Below, in pieces: positions 41,590 to 52,344 of a stretch of DNA of 64,000 bases. Source of the DNA: Elephas maximus indicus (taxonomy: Eukaryota > Chordata > Mammalia > Proboscidea > Elephantidae); assembly GCF_024166365.1 (NCBI RefSeq), contig NC_064836.1, positions 36,438,833-36,502,832 of the forward strand. The letters run 5' to 3'. The translations under genes were made by a program, and so were the position numbers. A model generated the notes under the pieces. That model saw only the letters and a list, made by a program, of their open reading frames with translations. It did not search any database and had not been told where the DNA came from. Position 1 is the stretch's first letter; each line of letters begins with the position of its first letter.

Positions 41590-42520
41590 TCAGTTCAACA
41601 ATTCATGAAATAGTTATCAAGCACTTACAATGTGACTGACACTGTTAAGTCCCGGGGCGTTAGCAGTAAACATGACCGATGGTTGCCATTTCTCCTCCTG
41701 AAGATCATAAACACTGAGTGAAGACAGACATTCAATGAGTAATTACGAGTGTGATGTTTGTTATGAAAGAGGTTGTAAAATCGTCTAATGTGAGGGGGAT
41801 TTAATTAATTCTGAAGAATCATGGAAGGCAAGATGTTTAAGCTAAGACTGAAGCTAGGATAACAGAGGTCCAGAAAATGGAAGTGCTACTGGAAAAGACT
41901 TGGTGTTGAGAGGTGTCTCAGAGTCCAAGGGAAGAGAGTGTTTAAGAGGATTACCGGTTCTCACATCAGTGGAGAAGGTCCTGGGTGGCCTCTACCATTA
42001 GGTAATGGGGAAGTCAGCTGTTCAAAAAAGGAACAAACCCTCGATTCCCTTTTTTTCTGTATCTTACTATCTAGCTTTCGCACAGCTTCCTTTACTTATT
42101 TTCATTACAGTTTTACAACTGTTCTGGTCGTGTCAGCATATTACCTCAAAAACAAATATCTGAAAGGTGTCACTTTTGCAGAAAGTGCTCAAGCAGACAA
42201 ACTCTCTTCTTCCTGTTAAAAAAAGATGAAAAAGTGTTCAATAGATTTAGCAAGGAATTAATTGGTGACATTGGGAAGGGTCCTTGTAGGAGTTATATGT
42301 AAGCCATTGATTGGGAAAGGAAGCCAGGTTGCAGTGGGTTGGGGAGTGAATAGAAGGTGCCCTAGTAGATACAGAAAGTGCAAACACTGGGAAGAAGTTT
42401 AACTGTAGAGGAAGAAGGGAGAGATAAGTTAAGCATCTAGAGAAAGAGTAGAATAAAATAAAGTTTTTTTTTTTTGTTTTTTTTTTTTTTAGGAGGAGAG
42501 AGACCGCGGCAAGCTTAAAT
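41590..42520 (-). mobile_element. L2 LINE fragment, long
   Basis: Reversed L2 order: TTCAACAATTCATGAAATAG, CACTTACAATGTGACTGACA, GTTAAGTCCCGGGGCGTTAG, AGCTAAGACTGAAGCTAGGA, then after an unassigned part TAGATTTAGCAAGGAATTAA and GCCAGGTTGCAGTGGGTTGG. T-runs at 42462-42491 break it. It is non-coding. Confidence 0.5.
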
Positions 42521-42799
42521 ATTACTGGAAAGGCATTAGTATCAAGGGAAATGTTAAAAAGACAAGAAAAAATGGTTTCTCCAGTGCTACATCTATGACC
42601 TTTAGTTGTTTCCAATTTAGTTTGGAAGGCAGATTTAATACATAAATAATGACTAGTGGACTAGTTGTGTGATTTAAAAAAAGAGAGAAAAAAATAGGTA
42701 GTATATATTGAGGTGATAATTGGGTAGAATGGACAATATACTCCATACACTCAAACCTAGAGATCAATTTGGTCTGGAGGTTTTAGAAACAGAAAAGAT

Positions 42800-42990
42800 T
42801 TTCAGGCTTGCCTTCCTCACCTTCAGACAGTTTGACTTTGGACAAGTTACTTGGCCTTTCAAAGCCTCTGCTTTCTATCTGAAAACGGGATTGCGATGTT
42901 TAACTTAAATTTTTGTGTTTGCAAATTAAAGATAGTTTTTGTAAAGCTCCTCACATAGTTGATGTGCAATAATGATGGTTTATATAAAAG
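42800..42990 (+). repeat. MIR
   Basis: TTTGACTTTGGACAAGTTAC, TTGGCCTTTCAAAGCCTCTG, TATCTGAAAACGGGATTGCG and GATGTGCAATAATGATGG give MIR order on the plus strand. Confidence 0.65.
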
Positions 42991-43170
42991 ACCTAATAGA
43001 ACACTTGGACAGTGAAGGACAAGGAGACTATTACCCTATCATGTTTTGCACATAGCAGGTTTTAACCAAAAAACCAGAAGAGGAGGGAGAAACAGAATGC
43101 ATACTGTGAGCAAACATAAGCTAGAATAACATGGGTGAGGTAGAGGAGGGCAGATTAGACAGGCCTACAG

Positions 43171-43422
43171 GTTAGTGGAGGCTTGTATGTTGCACCGATG
43201 GTGAACAATTTCACTGGAGTTTCCAGACTACAAAGAGCTAGGAAGAAAGGCCAGGTGATCTACTTTCCAAAATCAGCCACTGAAAACCCTAAGGATCACA
43301 ATGGTCCAATCCACAACTGGCCATGGGGATGCTGCAGGACCAGGCAGCATTTCGTTCTGCTGTGCGTGGTTCACCATGTGTCGGGAGGACCTGATGTCAG
43401 CTAATAACAACAACAACAGCAC
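43171..43422 (+). repeat. tRNA-Gly-type SINE lacking its head
   Basis: It starts within the element at GTTAGTGGAGGCTTGTATGT, then CACTGGAGTTTCCAGACTAC, AAAATCAGCCACTGAAAACC and the RTE-like tail GCTGCAGGACCAGGCAGCAT, TTCGTTCTGCTGTGCGTGGT, ending CTAATAACAACAACAACAG. The tail matches the RTE end at 8566-8655 closely. Confidence 0.85.
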
Positions 43423-45289
43423 AGGTCATGCAGCAAAGTTTCATTGTTAGGACAGTCCAAGAGATCAGGTACTTGGACACTAATTTATGAAGTAGAATTC
43501 ATGATATAAGGTTGATTATATCATTTTATATTATGGGTACAAGTCTCTGTCCAAAGAATCAAGTGTGTAGGAAATGTAATTTTATTTTCCTACGTACCCA
43601 CTAAATTTCTCTGTGAATCCTCCATTGGCCTCAGGATGTCAGGCACTAAAACTGTCAACACGGAATTCCCTCTCTCTTTTCTCTGGTTTGTATCTAAGTC
43701 CTGGGGCGATTGATGTCGTAGCAAGGTATTGTATGACCCATCTTGTCCCTGAGTCATCTGTATCTGCTGACAAATCCATAGAGCCATTTGGTTCTTGCTC
43801 ATTGAACTGTGCAGGACAATTCTCGTTCCTGACCACCTGGGGCTTCCGGTCCAGTGGGTCTCTTTGCTACTTTCATGCCAGGCTTGAGAACAGAAGGATC
43901 ATTCTACTGCTTCCGTGCTATTCTCTGACAAGGTACTTTCCGTTGGAAGCTGTCTAGGGCCCAATACGCCTTGAAGCCTGATCTGTGGCTTTGTCACTCT
44001 GTTGAGTTCAGGATCTAAGAAGGACAAATATCTGAATTTGTCCTCTGCCTCCTAAAGCACGTTGAGGTCTTGCCCCCTCACTGAAATTCTAGCCTGGTGA
44101 GCAGAATCAATGCTGTGACTCTGAACCAGCAATGCTTTGTCTTTCTTCCACCCTCTCCCAGCCTAGTACAGTATTTTTTTTTTTTTTTTTAGTATGAAGG
44201 GAAAATCCCTCCCTGATTAAATTTTGATGGTTTCCCCCCAGATTCATTTTCACCCCTAAAATAACCTTTTTATGGGTTTAGGATTTTGGAAACACATAAA
44301 CCAGAGACTTACACAAAGTTTTTGCTTGCCACCTCACCCTGTCACACCCACATCTTAAGGAAATAACTCAGAATGAACTGTTTTCTTTAATTGGGTGAAC
44401 AGGTGAGGGAAGGTGGGAAATTCAGGGAAAAATCCATTTATATTTCAAAAAATACCATCCTGCAACAATGGCAATACATTGTGTTACCCTACAATTTGCT
44501 ACAGAATGGCTCCTTTGATAAAGACTCTACATCGATCATTTCGATTTGGCCAGTCGCATCCAGCAATGCACTTCAGCACTTTTAATTCATCTGCGTTCTT
44601 TTTCCTCACTGCTTGAAAAAACATTTCTGTACAAATTTCTTTAGCCCAATTGATGGAAACTCAGAATAGTGAACAGAAATGTTCTGGCAATCACAAATCT
44701 GAGATGGTGGTGGCCACATTTTAAGAGGAAAATGTGGGTCTTCTAGCTGGTTTTACAAAGGAGCTTACCACCATCCAGACTTTCTTCCTCTGGGAGTGTC
44801 CTGAAAAATCAATATTGATTCTTGCCCAAAGCTTGCCTGAGGTCAGTTCCCCAGGCATAAAATTTCTCTTGGTGGATTTCTGCTAAGTAGCTCAGCACGT
44901 CCTATCTTTACTTAAAGCTGTATTCAATATAAAAACCAATGAACAGGTTGGTAGATTGTCATTTTTAGTCAATGCCTTTATGGAAATAATTCCCTGACGT
45001 GGTATGAAGAATGAGCAAAATATCAGGATGAGTTCCATTTGGAAGCAGATTTCCTAATCTAAAAAGTGTTAAGTGGTTTGCAATTGTTCCTGTTCCCCAG
45101 GTAGTTTCTGTACCTGATATTCTTTCCACACCCTGCTTAAGATAGCTTAGTATCATGGCCCCCTGCCCCAAAATATCTGTAGGATTGAATGCTTTAGCAT
45201 CAACATTTTCAGTGACACAGCACAATTTAACCAGGGATGGCAAGGTGATGACTCATGATATAAATATTCAACATTGCTTTTCTAAATAT
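43423..45289. other. Unassigned, nearly repeat-free stretch
   Basis: Apart from a T-run at about 44174-44191 I see no known repeat. Modest open frames occur (for example 43613-43957 plus, 44965-45243 minus), but I recognise none. It could be an old LTR/ERV or retrocopy too diverged to name, or unique sequence. Confidence 0.35.
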
Positions 45290-45456
45290 GGAGCTCTGGT
45301 GGTGCAGTGGTTAAGAGCTCGGCTGCTAAATGAAACCTGGCAGTTCGAATCCACCATCTGCTCTGTAGAAACCCTATGGGGCAGTTCTACTCTATCCTAC
45401 AGGGTCTCTATGAGTCCGAATCGACTCAGTGGCAATGGATTTAGATTTGGTTTTCC
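45290..45456 (+). repeat. Afrotherian SINE, short type
   Basis: A well-preserved copy: GGAGCTCTGGTGGTGCAGTG, GTTAAGAGCTCGGCTGCTAA, GGCAGTTCTACTCTATCCTA, GAATCGACTCAGTGGCAATG. Confidence 0.92.
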
Positions 45457-45663
45457 TCAATATGCTTTTAATAAATATTTACTCATAGGCTTTGGACATA
45501 AACCTTCAGTGCTACATAGAAGAATTCATCATTAGGGTTAGTACTCTTCTCCTAAAGAGTTTTCAGAGATGCTTGCGATCTTTACCACTTGTAAAATCAC
45601 AAGTGTGAAGGCAGCTATAGAACTTCTTGTCACCTATGATAGCACCAGACATTTTGTTGAAAT

Positions 45664-46052
45664 ATACCTATATTTATACATACAATGGAATATTACTCAG
45701 TCGTAAAGAGTAATGAAGTCCTGATACATGCTACAACATGGCTAAGCCTTGGAAACACATAGATGAGTGAAGTAAGCCCATCACAAAAGGGCAAATACTG
45801 TATGATCTCACTCTTAGGAAGTATCTGGAATAGGCATATGTATACAAACCAAAGCTGATTAGTTGTTACCAGGGATGGGAGGGAGGGTGGAAAGGGAGAG
45901 TCATTATTTAGGAAGCACTGAGTTTCTGTTTCTGGCGATGGAAAATTTGGACACAGATTGGTGATGGTTGAACAACATGATTAATATAATGGATGTGACT
46001 AGACTGTATATATGAAAACCATTGAAAAGATTAATAAGGAAAAAACCTGTAT
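45664..46052 (+). mobile_element. Old L1 3' end
   Basis: Order: ACAATGGAATATTACTCAGT, CATGCTACAACATGGCTAAG, GGGCAAATACTGTATGATCT, GGGATGGGAGGGAGGGTGGA. This is the L1 ORF2 end and 3'UTR with its G-rich tract. It is 5'-truncated. Confidence 0.75.
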
Positions 46053-46441
46053 TCAAAGTATATATGATGTTATTCTCGAGCAATTGGCTTTTGGGCCACG
46101 TGGCGTTTTGTGGCTCGGCACTGCGTCAGCATCCTAAGGTGAAGTGTCAGGGGCAGGAAACTGTGGTTTATTTTATTGTACTTAGCTAACAAACACTGAG
46201 AAGTGAGTAACTGCTTGATATTCCTGAAAGTGTCCTCAAGTTGGCAAGTCCACATTTAGACCATGAACTAATGAAAGGGTTGAGCAATGACTTTGTGTGT
46301 GTGTGTGCAATACATAGTCACCCCAGGGATTTGTGAAGGTCTAGTTTTGTTTCTGGAGCACAGAAATCATAGCATGATGTGACTGCCAGCAGCAAGAGTG
46401 AAGTAATGCAAACAGACGAACATTGCGAAAGGTTGTTTCAT
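46053..46441. other. Unassigned sequence
   Basis: A GT tract at about 46294-46307. Nothing else recognised. Confidence 0.3.
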
Positions 46442-47037
46442 TTGTTAGATGCTGTCGAGTCAGCTTCGACTCATACCGACCTTATGTACAACAGAACGAA
46501 ACAACACAGTCTTTGCTGTGCTTGAGCCCATTGTTGCAGCCACTGTGTCAATTCATCTCATTGACAGTCTTCCTCTTTTTTGCTGATCCTCCATTTTACC
46601 AAGCATGATATCCTTCTGCAGGGACTGGCCTCTCCTGATGACATGTCCAAGTTACATGAGACGAAGTCCCACCATCCTTGCTCCTAATGAGCATTCTGGC
46701 TGTACTTCTTCCAAGACACGTTTGTTCATTTTTCTGGAAGTCCATGACATACTCAGTATTCTTCACCATGATCCAAAGGCATTGATTCTTCTTCAGTCTT
46801 CCTTATTCATCGTCCAGTTTTCTCATGCCTATGAAGCGATTGAAAACCCCATGACTTGGGTCAGGCGCACGTTAGTCCTCAAAGTGACGCCCTTGCTTTT
46901 CAATACTTTAAAGAGGTCTTTCGCAGCAGATTTGCCAAATGCAATATGTCACCTGATTTCTCAACTACTGCTTCCGTGAGCGTTGATTGCAGATCCAAGT
47001 AAAACGAAATTCTTGACAACTTCAATATTTTCTCCAT
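46442..47037 (-). mobile_element. RTE/BovB-type LINE, 5'-truncated
   Basis: The plus strand begins with the RTE 3' end TTGTTAGATGCTGTCGAGTC and GCTTCGACTCATACCGACCT, then TGTGTCAATTCATCTCATTG. Further on are the reverse complements of the TQAMVFS and SAAKDLFKVL coding stretches. Both open frames are remnants. Against the full-length copy it carries sequence loss near its 3' end. Confidence 0.85.
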
Positions 47038-47601
47038 GATGTTTGTAACAGGCTATAGCTGTGTATGTCTCTTTTCCTCCTGATTCAGATAAATGATGTA
47101 TAAAAATGAGGACAGCCTCCTGGATTCTGCCTCTGGGTGTATACGATAATGGTTTTGCAATCCAGACATCATTCACCTAGGATGCTGCCTCAGGATTCCC
47201 AAATGCCAGGGCCTTCGTCAAAAGTATTGGAAAATTTCAAGGGACACAGGATTTCCAAACAACTTAACCTACAATGTTCCTCAATATGAGGAATGTCTAA
47301 AATAGCATATGTAATGATCAAAATCATTTCTACATTTGGGCCAGAACTTCACAGAGTGGGCTAACAATGAGTCTTACCGTATGCTTGTATTCAAAATCAG
47401 AATGGTAGGGTTGAAATATCAGAAGTCCAAGAGACCAGGATGAATTTGTATCCTGACATCCAATATGTCTGAATATGGACGTTACTAACCCCCCTTGAAA
47501 ATAAGTTTTGTTATGAAGATTACAACTTAATAATAATTTTTTTTAAAGCATTGTTATAAAAATTATCTGAGAAAAGAAATAAAATTTCCTGGTATAGATT
47601 T
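47038..47601. other. Unassigned sequence
   Basis: Nothing recognised. Confidence 0.3.
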
Positions 47602-47764
47602 AAACCAAACCAAACCCATTGCTGTTGAGTCAATTCCAACTCACAGTGACCCTACAGGACAGAGTAGAACTTGCCCACAGGGCTTCCAAGGAGGGGCTGG
47701 TGGCTTCAAACTGCTGCCCTTTTGGGTAGCAGCCAAGCTCTTAACCACTGTGCCACCAGGTCTC
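47602..47764 (-). repeat. Afrotherian SINE, short type
   Basis: TAAACCAAACCAAACCCATT, GCTGTTGAGTCAATTCCAAC, GGGCTTCCAAGGAGGGGCTG and CCACTGTGCCACCAGGTCTC. Confidence 0.88.
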
Positions 47765-48832
47765 TGACATAAATTTAGCAATCAATACATTTTAGATGAG
47801 TCTTCTGAGATAATTTTTCAATTACTTAAAAATCCCTGTTTCTAATATTTTTGAACCAGTGTAGGCACTTGATAGAATTTACAGTAAAAATCATACGCCT
47901 TTCTACCTATTCATTTTATTTTTCAAGCAAGAGCTGTCTTTTTTTTTTTTTTTTGTAGCATTCTAATATGATATAAAGGATAAATGTTTCAGACTTGTGT
48001 GTGTGCATTCTATTTCTCACTTCGATCTCCTAGATTTTAGGAGATGGAGTCTGTTAGGAGATGAGAGGCTGAAAGAAAACAGTAATGAATCAGCTCTGCT
48101 CTCAGCAAAGCAGAGGGAATGCCTAGGGAGGCACAGACTCTGGGATAATGTTGCCCACAAGCTTTATTCATTCACTACTGGGAACACTCCAGCTGCTCTC
48201 CTTTGACACCAGCAATCTGGAGGATATTCTACCCTTGCCAGTTTTCAACCGAGTATTTGGTCTAGGGGGACACAGCTAGACTGCACTTTCCAGAATCTTC
48301 TAGAGTCGATTGGTCATTACTGTTCATCCTGTGGGGAAGAAGCTAGTCACCTGAGTACTTGCTTTTGAAAAACCCTCAGTTCTGAATGATTGAAGGATCA
48401 CACATTTTTTATTCTTAGACATTATGTTTATAATTTTAAACAGTCAATTATTTATGCGTTCAAATATTCATTTATTCATGAATTCATATATCCACGCTTC
48501 ATATGCTAAATTCTGGAACAGGTAAGGCAGTGGGCTAAATCACCTAGGTTGGGCAGCTCACCTGGGCAAATACTCAATATGTCCTTCATAAATGCGAATC
48601 CCAGTTTTTACTGTTGAAACAGTGAGACATTGAATTTAATGGAAAATCATATGATCATAAATGCAGGCAACTTGCCTTTGGAGCTTTTATTTTACATAGC
48701 TTGATAATTCTTCTTTGGAGCAGTCTGTCATCTTCTTGCAGCCCTGGAATTTATTTTGAGTTTTTCCTTAAAATTCCAAGTACTCGTAAAAGATTCGACC
48801 AGCATCTTGCTTCAGAATCCTCCTAAAGTACA
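47765..48832. other. Unassigned sequence
   Basis: A T-run at about 47939-47954 and a short AT-rich stretch near 48410-48500. No recognised repeat or exon. Confidence 0.35.
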
Positions 48833-48870
48833 CTGTGAGCCAGAATCGACTCGACAGCAAGTTTGGTTTC
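48833..48870 (+). repeat. SINE 3' tail fragment
   Basis: GTGAGCCAGAATCGACTCGA, CAGCAAGTTTGGTTTC is the RTE-like tail alone. Confidence 0.7.
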
Positions 48871-48890
48871 TTTGATTTAAAGTTTGTTTA

Positions 48891-49076
48891 AGGAGCCATG
48901 GCGGTACAGTGGTTAAGCATTTGGCTGCTAAGTGAAAGGTTGGCAATTTGAACCCACCTGCTGCTTCCTGGGAGAAAGACGTGGCAGCCTGCTTCCATGA
49001 AGATCACAATCTTGGAAACAGTTCTACTCTGTCTTATAGGGTCACTACGAGTCAGAATTGACTTGATGACAACGGG
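48891..49076 (+). repeat. Afrotherian SINE, intermediate-core type, with target duplication
   Basis: The head AGGAGCCATGGCGGTACAGT, core GAGAAAGACGTGGCAGCCTG, tail TTCTACTCTGTCTTATAGGG. TAAAGTTTGTTTA (48878-48890) and TAAAGTTTGTCTA (49077-49089) flank it: 13 bp with one mismatch. Confidence 0.9.
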
Positions 49077-49233
49077 TAAAGTTTGTCTAACTATTTAACT
49101 GATATTTTAATATTCAAGTATAGATCTGACTCAAGGGAAGAACAAATGTTATTCTAATTTATCAACAAGTGTTCTCCAGTATATCAACATTTTTGAGGAC
49201 TGTAACACATAAGAGAACATTTACTTACATTAC

Positions 49234-49468
49234 CTGTGTTCTCAGCAGATATTTTAAATTTGCCTGTGTGCAGAATTTCCGCTGAAGTGATCATCTCTAA
49301 GCAATTGTTGTAAAGCAAGTCCCACTCCAAGAAAGCTGCCTGGACTTTCTGCGTATTTTTAAGCAGGTTCGTAAAAATGGGTTCTTTGCCCTTTTGTAGA
49401 GAGAAAAGAGCAATAAACATATTTAATGTCATACACAGAAGTGTGAAACTAAAGATAACTTCATGCAT
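49234..49468 (-). CDS. Candidate first coding exon (hypothetical, unproven)
   Basis: A minus-strand frame opens with ATG at 49468 in a fair context (AAG before ATG). It encodes about 78 residues, then meets CAG|GTAATG (exon end 49234, phase 1) and a second donor-like GTAAGT five bases on. Residues 4-24 are hydrophobic (VIFSFTLLCMTLNMFIALFSL), like a signal peptide or anchor. The rest is hydrophilic, with QKVQAAFLEWDLLYNNC near residues 40-56. It lies outside every repeat I recognise. I do not recognise the protein and see no partner exon. A chance frame is quite possible; translation without splicing ends after 94 residues. Confidence 0.2.
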
Positions 49469-49522
49469 CTTGATTTTAATCTCAAATCATTCTCATTCTT
49501 ATATAGCCAAGTGTCGTATAAT

Positions 49523-49722
49523 TGGCCCAGGTGGGGCAAACAGTTGATGTGATTAGCTGCTAACTGAAAGTTGAAGTTTGAGTCCACCCAGAGGCACCTT
49601 GGAAGAAAAGCCTGGCAATCTACTTCTGAAAAATCAGCCACTGAAAACTCTATGGAACACAGTTCTACTCTGACACACAGAGGGTCACCATGAATCTGAA
49701 TGGGCTAGATGGCAACTCGTTT
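49523..49722 (+). repeat. Afrotherian SINE, long type
   Basis: GGCCCAGGTGGGGCAAACAG, GTTTGAGTCCACCCAGAGGC, GAAAAGCCTGGCAATCTACT, TTCTACTCTGACACACAGAG. Confidence 0.88.
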
Positions 49723-50121
49723 TTAGTTCTCATATGATCGTATTTAATCAGAGCTTATCACTAATAGCTTCCTGACTTGCTTGTTCTCTCCACCCAGCTG
49801 TCTCGTCCCTTTAGATCCTCTGGGTCTGCTGTTATTGTTAGCCCCCAAGGCCACTACATGCGCTCTTGTTTTAGGCCAGGTGGCTGTGGCGACTCAGTGG
49901 GGCTGGAACTCCCTCACCCTCAGAATACCTCAAGATTGGATCAAATAATTGTGACTTCAGCTGCGTCACGCCTTAAATGAGAATTTGTGTTAAGCCATAT
50001 GCTTTCATCAGTGCTTTGAATGGCCTTTATTCAATTAGGAGTGACAAATTTAAATTAGGGAAAATAAGATTGCTGAAAATTCAATTCACTTTATGTCTGG
50101 ATAGGCAATAAACCATTACCC
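49723..50121. other. Unassigned sequence
   Basis: Nothing recognised. Confidence 0.3.
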
Positions 50122-50152
<31 letters not shown>

Positions 50153-50364
50153 CAAGCCAAAAAAAAAACAAAACAAAAACCAAACCCACTGCCGTCAAGT
50201 CGATTCCTACTCATAGCGACCCTATAGAACAGAGTAGAACTGCCCCATAGAGTTTCCAAGGAGCACCTGGTGGATTCGAACTGCTGAACTCTTGGTTAAC
50301 AGCCATTGCACTTAACCACTACACTACCAGGGTTTCCATATATATATATACACACACACACACA
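50122..50364. repeat. Compound microsatellite split by a SINE
   Basis: About 13 GT units (50122-50147) and TATA lie left of the SINE. About six TA units (50339-50350) and seven CA units (50351-50364) lie right of it. Without the SINE this would be a palindromic (GT)n(TA)n(CA)n tract. Confidence 0.85.
50159..50336 (-). repeat. Afrotherian SINE, short type
   Basis: A well-preserved copy: AAACCAAACCCACTGCCGTC, AAGTCGATTCCTACTCATAG, GAGTTTCCAAGGAGCACCTG, CACTACACTACCAGGGTTTC. Confidence 0.92.
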
Positions 50365-50489
50365 TGCACTTAATTCTTTGTTCCAATGTCAGCCCCAAAT
50401 GTAGTTAGAATAGTCAGTTATAATATATGAGGTGTCATTTAGAGTGATATGACACACATCTGCTGCCAAATACGTCGTTCCCCCCTTCT

Positions 50490-50680
50490 GACCTAGTAAT
50501 AATAATAAACATATAGCACTCACCCTGTCCCAGGCACTTTATACATACTAATTTACGGGTAGGGACTATTTTTTCCCTATTTTAAAGATGAGGAAGCTGA
50601 GACAAAGAGCAGTTAAGTAATTTGCCCAAGGCCCACTGGATAAATGGGACCCACACAGGTAATCTGGTTCCAGAGTGTTT
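50490..50680 (-). repeat. MIR
   Basis: Reversed MIR: GTCCCAGGCACTTTATACAT, AAAGATGAGGAAGCTGAGAC, AAGTAATTTGCCCAAGGCCC, CAGGTAATCTGGTTCCAGAG. Confidence 0.82.
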
Positions 50681-50839
50681 CCAGAAAGTTGATGTAAAAG
50701 GATCATGGATTATTCCAATAACCTGTTATCCCATTGACTAATCATCCACTATGTGTATATGTGTGCATTTTACTTTGCTATGTTAGAAAAGGACATAAGG
50801 TAGGTTATAATTCAATATGTAGAATAAAATAATGGTAGC

Positions 50840-51332
50840 TGTTATGGATTAGGAAACCCTGGTGGTGTAGTGGTTAAGAGCTACAGCTGTTAACCAAAAG
50901 ATTGGCAGTTAGAATCCACCAGGCACTCCTTGGAAACTCTATGGGGCAGTTCTACTCTGTCCTATTGGGTCACTATGTGTTGGAACCGACTTGTTGGCAA
51001 TGGGTCGGATTATGGATTGAATTGTGTCACCACCAAAATATGTGTTGGAATTCTAACTCCTACACCTGTGGGTGTAATCCTGTTTGGTAATAGGATTCTA
51101 ATCACTTCCGAGTTACAGAAACAGCAGGTTAGCACATGGTGGAATACAGATGCCATGAGAGGATCATCTGCAAACCAAGGAATGCTCAAAATGACCTACG
51201 AGGAAGGAATGGACTCAGTCAAGGCCCTCATTTGAACTTCTAGCCACCAGAACTAGGAGAAAATAAATTCCTGCTCTTTAAAGCTGCCTACTCGTGGTAT
51301 TTCTGTAACATCCGCACTAGAAAATTAAGAAA
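50840..51332 (+). mobile_element. MLT1-type LTR, split by a SINE
   Basis: The LTR begins TGTTATGGATT at 50840. A SINE interrupts it after 11 bp, and it resumes at 51010 with TTATGGATTGAATTGTGTCA, then GGTAATAGGATTCTAATCAC, TAGCCACCAGAACTAGGAGA, AATAAATTCCTGCTCTTTAA. The flanks GTAGC (50835-50839) and GTGGC (51333-51337) give a 5-bp duplication with one mismatch. Confidence 0.75.
50851..51009 (+). repeat. Afrotherian SINE, short type, inside MLT1, with target duplication
   Basis: AGGAAACCCTGGTGGTGTAG, CAGGCACTCCTTGGAAACTC, GTCCTATTGGGTCACTATGT. TTATGGATT is repeated perfectly at 50842-50850 and 51010-51018. Confidence 0.93.
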
Positions 51333-51392
51333 GTGGCATATAGTAAAAATCATGACTGGGAAATGTACAATTAAAAAATAAGTCAAGGTAGC

Positions 51393-51740
51393 ACCTTGCT
51401 CAGGTCTATGCTCAGATCTCACCTTTTATAGGAGTACTTCTCTGAGTCGGAATCGACTCAGTGACACTGGGTCTGGGTTCTTTGACTACCCTGATTAAAA
51501 TGTAATCTCTTTCTCATCCTGGCACTTCCTACCGTCCTTCCCTGATTCATTTTTCTTTGTAGTATCTTATCTCCACCAGCCATTCTGTATCTTTCACTTA
51601 TTTCTTAGTCTAGTGCTTTGTCTCTCACACTATAGAATGTAAAAGCTCCATGAAGGCAGGGATTTTCTCTCTTTTATTCTCTGCTGTATCCCCAGAATAG
51701 TACATGGTACATGTTTGGTTGGCTAAATAAATAAGGGCAC
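51393..51740 (+). mobile_element. L2 LINE 3' end, with SINE tail fragment
   Basis: Plus-strand L2 order: AGCACCTTGCTCAGGTCTAT, GCTCAGATCTCACCTTTTAT, a SINE tail fragment at about 51433-51478 (GAGTCGGAATCGACTCAGTG), then GAATGTAAAAGCTCCATGAA, GGCAGGGATTTTCTC and GCTGTATCCCCAGAATAGTA. Confidence 0.82.
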
Positions 51741-52344
51741 ATTCATATTTCGACTGACATCTGGGGTCTTAAAAGCTAGCAAGCAGCCATTTAAGATGCA
51801 TCAATTGGTCTCAACCTAGAATGTGGAACCAAAGACACAAGGAAAATATGAACCCAAGAGAAAGAAAGGGCCACGTAAAACAAAGACTCCATCAGCCTGA
51901 GACTGGAAGAACTAGATTCTGCCCGGCCACCACCAATGACTGCCCTGACAGAGAACACAATGGAGAATCTCTGATGGTGCAGGAAAAAAGTGGGATGCAG
52001 AACACAAATTCTAGTAAAAAGACCAGACGTAATGGTCTGACTGAGGCTGGAGGGATCCCAGAGGTCATGGCCTCCTGACTCTGTTACCCCAAAACTAAAA
52101 CCATTCCTGAAGCCAACTCTTAAATATTAGACCGGACTATAAGACATAAAATGATACTGGTGAGGAGTGTGCTTCTTAGCTGAAGTAGACACATGAGACT
52201 ATGGGGGCAGTGCCTGTCTGGAGATGAGTTGAGAAGGCAGAGGGAGACAGAAACTGGCTGAATGTACACAGAACATACAGAGTGGAGAGAAGGAGTGTGC
52301 TGTCACATTGTAGGGAGAGCAATTAGGGTCATACAACAATGTAA
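51741..52344 (+). mobile_element. L1 3' end, plus strand, different subfamily
   Basis: TCTGGGGTCTTAAAAGCTAG, AATTGGTCTCAACCTAGAAT, GAGGCTGGAGGGATCCCAGA, GGTGAGGAGTGTGCTTCTTA. The layout matches the other L1 3'UTRs but the wording is nearer to the young L1 at 61441. Its end abuts the oppositely oriented L1 at 52345. Confidence 0.8.

Noticed and set aside
43613..43957. 114-aa plus-strand frame
   Set aside because: Frames also open on the other strand over the same bases; no recognisable domain, start context or splice support.
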